Shown: positions 1 through 5,641 of the stretch, one piece after another
Layout: every line of letters starts with the position of its first letter
How positions within the stretch are numbered: position 1 is the first letter of the stretch
DNA from: Alphaproteobacteria bacterium
GTDB taxonomy: Bacteria > Pseudomonadota > Alphaproteobacteria > SMXP01
Assembly: GCA_021774995.1 (NCBI GenBank)
Contig: JAJFIM010000293.1
Span: 1 to 5,641, forward strand
Direction: 5' to 3'
Length of the DNA: 5,641 nucleotides
Made by a program: the position numbers and the translations under genes
Notes under the pieces: generated by a model
Seen by the model: the letters and a program-made list of their open reading frames with translations, nothing else
What the model was told of the DNA's origin: nothing
Database searches by the model: none

Positions 1-984
1 CTGCAAAATGCGCTGTTTGACGCCGTCGTCACAAAAGGCCGCGACCATGGCGTTCCTGCTGATGGCGAGCATGTCTTCTGGGCCCAGATCGTGGAGAGCG
101 GCCACGGAGGCGTATTCCGCCCCGATATCCGTTTTAAAAAAAGGAGGATCATCCGTGCTGATGGTGACGTTCAGACCTGCGCGCAGATAGGCCCCAATGG
201 GATGGTCTTCCAGGCGCGCCACTACATTCATGCAGACATTGGAACTCGGACACAATTCCAATGCCAGGCCGCGGTCGGCCAGCTCACGCACCAGTTCCGG
301 GTCTTCGCAGGCCCGAACGCCATGACCGATGCGCGCCACATCCAAATCTTCCATTACGCCGCGAATGCTTGCCGGACCCATTAATTCTCCGCCGTGCGCC
401 GTCAAATGCAGACCTGCGTCTTTGGCTATTTGAAACGCGCGGGCGAAATCACGCGGCGCGCCATATGTTTCATCTCCCGCCATGCCAAACCCCACCACCG
501 CAGGGTGAGGGTGAGACGCGGCCAGCCGGGCCACCTGCTCAGCCTGTTCAACTCCATAATGTCGCACGCAGGTCAAAATCAGCCGGCCAACAACGCCGCA
601 CTCACGCTCAACTTGCGTCAGCGCCGAGCTAACTGCATCCAGAAATGCGGCATAGGAAATCCCATGCTGCGCGGCGTGAACGGGCGATATAAACATCTCG
701 CCATATCTTAACCCGTGCGCCGCCGCATCGCGGTAATAGGCGAACGTGATGTCAAAATAGTCTTCAGGCGTCTGAACCGCCGCACTCATCGCGTCATAAG
801 CTTTGATAAACGCGGCAAAAGAATCCCAACTATAGTTCCCGTCTGCGCCAATCACTGACGATACGTCAACGCCATTGCGCGCGGCCAGTTTTTGCGCAAG
901 AATCGGCGACACCGTCCCTTCGATATGGCAATGAAGCTCAATCAACGGCATCAAATTCTGCGGGGCAGTGAACTTTTTTAGCAT
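1..984 (-). CDS. Adenosine deaminase family protein (adenosine or adenine deaminase), 3' end cut by window edge
   Basis: Hydrolytic deaminase of the metal-dependent amidohydrolase superfamily, expected to convert adenosine to inosine or adenine to hypoxanthine in the cytoplasm. The minus frame is open from the ATG at 984 to base 1 (328 codons) with no stop, so only the last few residues should be missing compared with the usual 330-345. Visible motifs: HCH zinc ligands at residues 18-20 (ELHCHIEG), GDE at 170-172, HGGE at 197-200 (zinc His and catalytic Glu), IGHG at 219-222, CPSSN at 245-249 and STDDP at 276-280 (zinc Asp). The full active-site set is therefore present. The family usually has HAGE where this protein has HGGE. 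A second in-frame Met at residue 12 (base 951) is a possible start; neither site has a strong ribosome binding site. The STDDPPFF block resembles proteins annotated as adenosine deaminase in alphaproteobacteria, but adenine as substrate cannot be excluded. It is divergent from the dioxygenase gene. Confidence 0.9.
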   Translation of the reverse strand, partial: MLKKFTAPQNLMPLIELHCHIEGTVSPILAQKLAARNGVDVSSVIGADGNYSWDSFAAFIKAYDAMSAAVQTPEDYFDITFAYYRDAAAHGLRYGEMFISPVHAAQHGISYAAFLDAVSSALTQVERECGVVGRLILTCVRHYGVEQAEQVARLAASHPHPAVVGFGMAGDETYGAPRDFARAFQIAKDAGLHLTAHGGELMGPASIRGVMEDLDVARIGHGVRACEDPELVRELADRGLALELCPSSNVCMNVVARLEDHPIGAYLRAGLNVTISTDDPPFFKTDIGAEYASVAALHDLGPEDMLAISRNAMVAAFCDDGVKQRILQ

Positions 985-1086
985 TTTCGCGAACTCATAA
1001 TGTTTGACGCCTCAAGCATTGACATAATGAAGATCTGACGGCAAGTCATGAGTTCACTAATGGATTTTTTGAAATAGGTATGCCTC
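985..1086. promoter_or_regulatory. Divergent intergenic region, putative promoters of the deaminase and dioxygenase genes
   Basis: This 102-base stretch is the only real non-coding gap and separates two divergent start codons, so both promoters should lie in it. It is visibly more AT-rich than the flanking genes. It contains a perfect -35-like TTGACA at 1019-1024 (plus strand), but no convincing -10 hexamer at 16-18 bases from it. It also has an 8-base inverted repeat (991-998 and 1048-1055) and a 7-base direct repeat CATAATG (996-1002 and 1023-1029), either of which could be operator half-sites. A short AGG at 1076-1078 lies about 8 bases before the dioxygenase ATG and is a plausible ribosome binding site. 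The promoter role is inferred from gene arrangement; exact elements are not established. Confidence 0.5.
991..1055. repeat. Spaced inverted repeat GAACTCAT ... ATGAGTTC
   Basis: The arms at 991-998 and 1048-1055 are perfect reverse complements of 8 bases separated by 49 bases. The left arm lies just upstream of the deaminase start and the right arm upstream of the dioxygenase start, so they sit almost symmetrically in the divergent region. That placement would suit a dimeric regulator binding at two sites, but a match of this length in 100 bases can occur by chance at a few percent. The spacing is too long for a terminator hairpin. Confidence 0.3.
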
Positions 1087-1917
1087 ATGCCGCTCGCCCT
1101 GCACCCACAAAATACGCAGTTTCAATGGAATGACAGGCCGGAGGCCGATCTCCGGCTTTTAACGGTTAAGCAAATCGAGGCGTTCAACGCCGATGGATTC
1201 TGTCTGCTTGAAAATGCGATTCCGGCTGACGCCCTCTCAACTCTGATGCGGGAGGCGGATTGCGCGGAAAGCGTCATGACGTCCTCCACGATCACCCTTG
1301 AAGACCAACAAACATATGTCTACGACGCGGCGGAAATGTCATTCGCCGTCAATCTGGTCAAAAAATCTAAAATTATGCGCGACTTTTTTTGCAGCCCTTT
1401 GTTTCAACAAATCACGCATGATCTTCTGGGGGATAATATTCGTCTTTACTGGGATCAAGCCGTGTACAAGAAACCAAAATCCGGCGGGCTTTTTCCCTGG
1501 CATCAGGACAATGGCTACACTTTCACAAGGCCGCAAATTTACGTGACGTGCTGGATTCCCCTTAACGACGCGACCGTGAAAAATGGATGCCCCTGGGTCA
1601 TTCCAAAACTTCACCGCCGGGGAACGCTGCTGCATGAAAATTCCGAAAGAGGTCTGGAAATAAAGGGCGTCAACTCATGCGAGGAAATCAAGGACGCGCA
1701 TGCCTGTCCAGCAAAAGCGGGGGACATCGTGATTTTTTCATCTCTCACCCCCCACAAGACAGGGCCCAACATATCAGATGGGATACGCAAAGCGCTGATC
1801 GTTCAATTCATTGAGGACGGAACCAGCCTCATCGCGCGGGACGGGACGGCGCGCCTGCAAGACGATCCGCTTCTCAACATGACGATCCTGCAAAACGGCG
1901 GCCCGCCTGTTTCCTGA
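1087..1917 (+). CDS. Phytanoyl-CoA dioxygenase (PhyH) family Fe(II)/2-oxoglutarate-dependent oxygenase
   Basis: A 276-residue protein with the features of the PhyH family, cytoplasmic non-haem iron oxygenases that hydroxylate a substrate while decarboxylating 2-oxoglutarate. The iron-binding triad is visible: His139 and Asp141 in the WHQD motif (residues 138-141) and His223 in TPHKTGPN (221-228), followed by Arg234, expected to bind the 2-oxoglutarate carboxylate. The block NGCPWVIPKLHRRG (166-179) is typical of the family. Length is normal and no frameshift is seen. The ATG at 1087 is preceded by AGG at 1076-1078; an ATG at 1080 is in another frame and soon meets a stop, so it is not the start. 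No signal peptide. The gene is the only one on the plus strand, divergent from the deaminase gene and ending 7 bases from the convergent guaD stop. PhyH relatives act on very varied substrates (acyl-CoA, ectoine, small metabolites), so the substrate is unknown; a role in purine or nucleoside metabolism is only suggested by position. Confidence 0.9.
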   Translation: MPLALHPQNTQFQWNDRPEADLRLLTVKQIEAFNADGFCLLENAIPADALSTLMREADCAESVMTSSTITLEDQQTYVYDAAEMSFAVNLVKKSKIMRDFFCSPLFQQITHDLLGDNIRLYWDQAVYKKPKSGGLFPWHQDNGYTFTRPQIYVTCWIPLNDATVKNGCPWVIPKLHRRGTLLHENSERGLEIKGVNSCEEIKDAHACPAKAGDIVIFSSLTPHKTGPNISDGIRKALIVQFIEDGTSLIARDGTARLQDDPLLNMTILQNGGPPVS

Positions 1918-1924
1918 AATCCGC

Positions 1925-3226
1925 TCACGCCCGCGCGTAAGCCAAATCGCCGGCCAGATAGGCGCGGCGCACTGCGCGATCATCACCCAATATGCTCAAT
2001 ACGAAAAGACGCTCTTCTATTGTCCGGCATGATTTTAAACGGCGCGCCAGCAGCGGGCTGGCTTCAAGATCCAGAACGATAAAATCAGCCTCCTTGCCGG
2101 GTTCAAAATTGCCGATTTTATCGGCCAGCCCAAGAAGTTCAGCACCCCCCAAAGTGGCCAGATAAAACGATGTGAACGCATCCAAATAATCGCCCTGCAA
2201 TTGGCAGACTTTATAAGCTTCATTCATGGTCTGAAAAAGGGAAAAACTAGTGCCGCCGCCGATATCCGTCCCAAGCCCGATTTTTATCCCGTGTTTTTTC
2301 ACGCGGGCGAAATCAAACAGGCCGCTCCCTAGAAAAAGATTGCTGGTTGGGCAAAACGCCACTCCGGCTTTGGCTTGGGATAGGCGCTTCATCTCGTCCG
2401 CGCTTAAATGAACGCCATGGGCGAACACGGATCTGTTCGCCAGCAACCCGCACCCATCATAGACGTCCAGATAATCACGGAATTGCGGAAAAAGTTCTTT
2501 TACCAAAGAAATTTCGCGTTCATTCTCGGAAAGATGCGTATGAAGAAGGATATCGTCAAATTCATTCAGCAAATCTCCCGCCAAGCGCAATTGCTTCTCA
2601 GAACAGGTAAAAGCGAAACGCGGCGTCACCGCATAGCGCAAACGTCCTTTTCCATGCCATTTTTGAATCAGCGCTTTGCTGTCGCCATAACCAGTCTCGG
2701 GCGTATCGCATAAATGCGCAGGCGCATTGCGGTCCATCAACACTTTTCCGGCGATGATGCGCATATTGCGCGCCAGCGCTTCCCCAAAGAGCGCGTCCAC
2801 AGAAGCTTTGTGCACGGACCCAAAGACGAGGGCCGACGTCGTGCCGTTGCGTAATAACTCATCCAGGAAAAACCGGGCGCTGGCCTGGCCATGGGCGGGA
2901 TCTTCAAACGCGGCCTCCGCCGGAAACGTATATTCATTGAGCCAGTCCATAAGCTGATCACCAGGCGACGCGATCACATCCATTTGAGGAAAATGAATAT
3001 GAGAATCCACGAAACCGGGAATAATCAGCGCATTGGCAAAAGAAGCAATCTGCACATCAGCAGGCAGGCCGGGCTCAAGTTCCGCGCGCGCGCCGAGCTT
3101 TTTCACAACGCCGTCCTCGACAATCAACAGCCCGTCTTCATAATAGCCGCGGCTGACGTCGGCCCCCATGTCGGCCGGATCGCCCAATAAATGAAAAACA
3201 GCGGCGTTATAAGCTTTCAAACTCAT
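1925..3226 (-). CDS. guaD: Guanine deaminase
   Basis: Converts guanine to xanthine and ammonia (EC 3.5.4.3) in the cytoplasm, feeding xanthine dehydrogenase. The 433-residue length matches the family (about 430-455). Amidohydrolase zinc-site motifs appear in order: PGFVDSHIHFPQ with His76 and His78; HTHLSENE at 229-236 with His231 as ligand and Glu234 as likely proton shuttle; FAHGVH with His270; CPTSNLFLGSGLF at 292-304; and GLGTDIGGG with Asp321. This HIHFPQ plus GTDIGGG combination is characteristic of guanine deaminase rather than other amidohydrolases such as chlorohydrolases. The start is the ATG at 3226, whose first bases overlap the allA stop (ATGA), with a GGGG stretch about 8 bases upstream. 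It is the last gene of the xdhC-puuD-allA-guaD run. Its stop is 7 bases from that of the convergent dioxygenase gene, with no room for a separate terminator. Confidence 0.95.
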   Translation of the reverse strand: MSLKAYNAAVFHLLGDPADMGADVSRGYYEDGLLIVEDGVVKKLGARAELEPGLPADVQIASFANALIIPGFVDSHIHFPQMDVIASPGDQLMDWLNEYTFPAEAAFEDPAHGQASARFFLDELLRNGTTSALVFGSVHKASVDALFGEALARNMRIIAGKVLMDRNAPAHLCDTPETGYGDSKALIQKWHGKGRLRYAVTPRFAFTCSEKQLRLAGDLLNEFDDILLHTHLSENEREISLVKELFPQFRDYLDVYDGCGLLANRSVFAHGVHLSADEMKRLSQAKAGVAFCPTSNLFLGSGLFDFARVKKHGIKIGLGTDIGGGTSFSLFQTMNEAYKVCQLQGDYLDAFTSFYLATLGGAELLGLADKIGNFEPGKEADFIVLDLEASPLLARRLKSCRTIEERLFVLSILGDDRAVRRAYLAGDLAYARA

Positions 3227-3747
3227 GGCGTTTGCCCCGCGGGCGGCAACGCGCCGTCATCGATCTCAACGCATTGATCAGGGGCGAGTTCAATTTCCTC
3301 AAGGTTTTCTCCCGGACCCTTGCGGTCAATCACCAGGAAATCGCTTGTCTCTCCCAGCGCCAGCGAGAAATGATGCCACACGCCCGGCCTATAGTTTACG
3401 CCTTGATCCGGCCCCGCCAGGAACGCCTTGATATCGGAAGGAGACGGCGCGTTCGCGGCCACGACCACCAAATAGGGCCGCGCACTCAAGGGGTAAAAGG
3501 CTTGGCTTGAAAGGGGGTGGCGCTCCATCAAACGGATAATGAGGGGGCGTTTCATCGGGGCGGTGCGAAAGAGGCTGATTTGAGGCCGCCCTTGCTCCGC
3601 CGCGACATCAATTTCAGCCAGGTCAGTGAACCGCGTGGCAAAGCCATGGTTGATGGCCGTCCGTTGCGCCGCACCCGACGCATGGATGACATCGCCGTAA
3701 GGCGCGAAACGCGCTGCGTTAAGAGGTTGCGGAATGATGCATTTCAT
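3223..3747 (-). CDS. allA: Ureidoglycolate lyase
   Basis: Splits (S)-ureidoglycolate to glyoxylate and urea (EC 4.3.2.3), the last step of urate/allantoin breakdown by the allantoicase route; a soluble cupin-like enzyme. The 174-residue length is normal for AllA (about 160-170). Family signatures: FAPYGDVI at 14-21, INHGFATRF at 32-40, MERHPLSSQAF at 74-84 followed by RPYLVVVA at 90-97, GVNYRPGVWHH at 116-126 and FLVIDRKGPGENLEE at 137-151. The start ATG at 3747 overlaps the puuD stop (ATGA) and its own stop overlaps the guaD start the same way, indicating translational coupling in one operon. Its presence implies that allantoate is processed through allantoicase to ureidoglycolate, yet neither allantoicase nor allantoinase is encoded in the window. 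Confidence 0.95.
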   Translation of the reverse strand: MKCIIPQPLNAARFAPYGDVIHASGAAQRTAINHGFATRFTDLAEIDVAAEQGRPQISLFRTAPMKRPLIIRLMERHPLSSQAFYPLSARPYLVVVAANAPSPSDIKAFLAGPDQGVNYRPGVWHHFSLALGETSDFLVIDRKGPGENLEEIELAPDQCVEIDDGALPPAGQTP

Positions 3748-4955
3748 GGCGCCGCGCTTTCTTCCCCGTCAATGACGCCGCGCGCCCAGCGGCCAAGAGT
3801 GAGGCGCTCTTGGTCCGTCATGCCTGTTTCATTTCCCAGAGGCATGGTGTCGGTGATGACCGCGCGTTCATATATTTTTTGCGCATATTGCTTTATTTGC
3901 TCAGGCGAATCCAACAACATCGCGGTGGGAGCAATTGAAAAATCTGGGTGGGACGGGCGCGCGGAGTGGCACATTGCGCAATGACGGTCGATGATCAACG
4001 CAGCTTGCGTCACCGAACCCGGGGCGCCGGCATTCAGTGCTTCAATTTCGCGGTGCTGCGCGCTGGCCGCGAAATAAGCCACGAACAAAAATCCCGCAAT
4101 TGCCGCGAACGCCAATTCATAGCGCACAACGCCCACATGCCTGAGATTGAAAAAATAACGCACGACCCAGCCAACAGCGCCCAGTCCGGCCAGGAGAATC
4201 CAGTTAACCGAACTACCGACAATCATCGGGTAATGATTGCTGATCATTATGAAGAGCACGGGCAGTGTCATGTAATTATTATGTAATGAGCGCTGCTTGG
4301 CTTGCGCCCCCAAAGCCGGATCGGGCGCGTCGCCCTTGACTAAAGCGGCGACGACTTTTTTTTGATTGGGAATGATCACAAAGAAAACATTGGCCGCCAT
4401 GACGGTGCCGATCATGGCGCCAATATGAATAAAAGCCCCGCGATCACTAAAAATATTGCCCAGCAGATACGCGCCGCCCGTAAGAACGGCAAACCAGATA
4501 AGGCCAATAGTCGTATTGCTTTTGAGTATCGGCAGCCGGCACAATCCGTCATAGATCCCCCACCCCGCGCCTAAAACTCCCAGCCCGATTAAAATGGCTT
4601 GCACTTGCGAAAGGTCCGCCTTGGTCCGATCAATCAAAAACAAGTCCGCACCGTAATAATAGATCAGGCTTAAAAGCAAAAAACCGCTTATCCATGTAAA
4701 ATAAGCCTCCCATTTAAACCAATGAAGGTCACCCGGCATATGGGGAGGGGCCGTCATATATTTCTGATTATGATAAAAACCGCCGCCATGGACCGCCCAC
4801 AGATCACCGGCAATACCGTCTTGCGCGTTTGCAGGCGGGCGCAGGTGATTGTCCAACCAAATAAAATAAAAGGACGATCCAATCCACGCGATGCCCGTGA
4901 TGAGATGCAGCCATCTAAAGGCGAGGTTCAACCAGATCGCAATATCAAATTCCAT
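3744..4955 (-). CDS. puuD: Membrane-bound urate hydroxylase PuuD with C-terminal cytochrome c domain
   Basis: Oxidises urate to 5-hydroxyisourate at the inner membrane. Unlike soluble uricases that reduce oxygen to hydrogen peroxide, this family is thought to pass electrons to its attached cytochrome c and on to the respiratory chain. The 403-residue protein has an N-terminal DUF989-type membrane part with about eight hydrophobic segments (roughly 12-34, 84-101, 118-137, 149-169, 175-196, 229-248, 251-268, 279-299). A C-terminal c-type domain follows, with the haem attachment motif CAMCH at 326-330 and a likely axial Met371 in TDTMPLGNETGMT (368-380). Haem attachment implies that this domain faces the periplasm. 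The start ATG at 4955 is the only ATG after the in-frame stop upstream; the nearest purine-rich AAGG is about 13 bases away, a long spacing. It lies 27 bases after xdhC and overlaps allA by ATGA. No separate soluble uricase gene is visible. Confidence 0.94.
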   Translation of the reverse strand: MEFDIAIWLNLAFRWLHLITGIAWIGSSFYFIWLDNHLRPPANAQDGIAGDLWAVHGGGFYHNQKYMTAPPHMPGDLHWFKWEAYFTWISGFLLLSLIYYYGADLFLIDRTKADLSQVQAILIGLGVLGAGWGIYDGLCRLPILKSNTTIGLIWFAVLTGGAYLLGNIFSDRGAFIHIGAMIGTVMAANVFFVIIPNQKKVVAALVKGDAPDPALGAQAKQRSLHNNYMTLPVLFIMISNHYPMIVGSSVNWILLAGLGAVGWVVRYFFNLRHVGVVRYELAFAAIAGFLFVAYFAASAQHREIEALNAGAPGSVTQAALIIDRHCAMCHSARPSHPDFSIAPTAMLLDSPEQIKQYAQKIYERAVITDTMPLGNETGMTDQERLTLGRWARGVIDGEESAAP

Positions 4956-4982
4956 TTGAATGCACGCGCCTTTTTAAGAAAT

Positions 4983-5641
4983 TCACGAATTGGCCCCGCT
5001 CAACGCCAACAACTCCGCCACGGCGGCAATGGCAATCAGTTCCGGCGACTTGCCGCCGGACCCCGCGCCGCCAATGGGACAGGTGAGGCGCTTCAAGACC
5101 GGCGCTTCCACACCCCGTTCTTTGAGGCGGCTTTCAAAACGCGCCCGTTTGGTTTTCGAGCCAATCAACCCGCAGTAAAAAAAATCGCCGCGAGACAAAA
5201 TTGCCGCCGTGATCTCATAATCAAGATCATGGGCGTGGGTGAACACAAAAAACGCCGAGGAGGGCGGCGCCGTTTTTACAAAATCCACCGGGGCGGGCGC
5301 GGCAATTGTTTCAATATTGCCGGGTGTTTTGCGCGGAAACATATCCGGGCGGCTATCGACCCATGTCACGGGACACTCTAAGCCCCCAAGGATACGGCTC
5401 ATGGCCCGCCCGACATGGCCCGCGCCAAAGAGGGTGATATGCAGCGCGGCCGGTTGATGCGTTTCAATAATCTGCGCGCCTTCCGGCCACGCCCCGCCCC
5501 GGCCCTCAAGGGGACCGCCATCGGGACCGCGCGCCGTCACTGTATGTCTGGCTTCAAATACGGAGGCGCCGCCCAATTCCCCAGGCGGACAAATCTGTTT
5601 ACGCAGACGTTTGCCTTCGATCATAGAGACAATGGCAACGT
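4983..5641 (-). CDS. xdhC: XdhC family protein, xanthine dehydrogenase molybdenum-cofactor maturation factor (5' end off the window)
   Basis: XdhC binds molybdenum cofactor, supports its sulfuration and inserts it into xanthine dehydrogenase; it is not part of the final enzyme. The Rossmann-type C-terminal domain is clear. Counting from the Met at 5624: FGAGHVGRA at 66-74, VTWVDSRPDMFP at 86-97, THAHDLD at 129-135, GLIGSKTKRARF at 152-163 and TCPIGGAGSGGKSPELIA at 181-198. The reading frame stays open past that Met to the window edge (further residues VAIVS), so the ATG at 5624 is only the first Met in view and the real start is probably upstream. The first 60 or so visible residues lack the SIGGG/TIGGG and CCGG motifs expected of the N-terminal XdhC/CoxI domain, so that domain must lie outside, or be divergent. 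It is the first visible gene of the run; xdhA and xdhB are expected just upstream. Ends with TGA at 4983-4985, 27 bases before puuD. Confidence 0.88.
   Translation of the reverse strand, partial: VAIVSMIEGKRLRKQICPPGELGGASVFEARHTVTARGPDGGPLEGRGGAWPEGAQIIETHQPAALHITLFGAGHVGRAMSRILGGLECPVTWVDSRPDMFPRKTPGNIETIAAPAPVDFVKTAPPSSAFFVFTHAHDLDYEITAAILSRGDFFYCGLIGSKTKRARFESRLKERGVEAPVLKRLTCPIGGAGSGGKSPELIAIAAVAELLALSGANS

Noticed and set aside
141..157. Strong Shine-Dalgarno-like AAGGAGG followed by a GTG on the plus strand
   Set aside because: The bases are the complement of the conserved DDPPFFK codons of the deaminase, so the match is explained by coding on the other strand.
500..516. Tandem GGTGAG/GGGTGAG repeat resembling a short repetitive element
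   Set aside because: It encodes Ser-His-Pro-His-Pro within the intact deaminase frame, and no second copy or extended palindrome is present.
1019..1024. Perfect TTGACA as a sigma-70 promoter for the dioxygenase gene
   Set aside because: No acceptable -10 hexamer lies 16-18 bases downstream, so I do not call a defined promoter, only a regulatory region.
1339..1635. Minus-strand open frame of 98 codons
   Set aside because: Antisense to the dioxygenase catalytic core, whose HxD...H motif shows the plus strand is coding.
3517..3984. Plus-strand open frame of 155 codons
   Set aside because: Fully antisense to allA and the haem domain of puuD; no family signature and no good ribosome binding site context.
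4722..5381. Plus-strand open frame of 219 codons
   Set aside because: It lies antisense to xdhC and the start of puuD, both with clear family motifs. Its translation is rich in Arg, Gly and Asn with no recognisable domain, typical of an antisense shadow.

Overview
This window reads as a purine-catabolism locus from a Gram-negative bacterium, most likely an alphaproteobacterium. The assignment rests on the gene set (XdhC, membrane-bound PuuD-type urate hydroxylase with a fused cytochrome c domain, AllA, GuaD), the alphaproteobacterial flavour of the adenosine-deaminase-like protein, and moderately GC-rich codon use. I cannot place it below class level from sequence alone. No RNA genes, CRISPR arrays, insertion sequences or att-like repeats are visible, and coding density is very high.

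Layout, left to right. Positions 1-984 (minus) hold an adenosine/adenine deaminase-family gene whose 3' end runs off the left edge. Positions 985-1086 are a short divergent intergenic region, the only substantial non-coding stretch. Positions 1087-1917 (plus) hold a phytanoyl-CoA-dioxygenase-family Fe(II)/2-oxoglutarate oxygenase, the only gene on the plus strand. It converges, 7 bases apart, on a four-gene minus-strand run transcribed from the right edge: xdhC (5' end off the window), puuD, allA and guaD. The xdhC-puuD gap is 27 bases. The puuD/allA and allA/guaD junctions are both ATGA stop/start overlaps, so these genes look like one operon with translational coupling.

How the genes fit together. 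The deaminase would convert an aminopurine (adenosine or adenine) to inosine or hypoxanthine. GuaD converts guanine to xanthine. XdhC matures the molybdenum cofactor of xanthine dehydrogenase (XdhAB, not in the window), which makes urate. PuuD oxidises urate at the membrane, passing electrons to its own cytochrome c domain. AllA acts at the end of the pathway, splitting ureidoglycolate to glyoxylate and urea. The steps from 5-hydroxyisourate to ureidoglycolate (HIU hydrolase, OHCU decarboxylase, allantoinase, allantoicase) are not encoded here and would have to lie elsewhere.

The most open question is the dioxygenase: a well-conserved, apparently intact oxygenase of unknown substrate inserted between two purine deaminase genes and sharing a divergent promoter region with one of them. 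All other genes have ordinary, recognisable roles.
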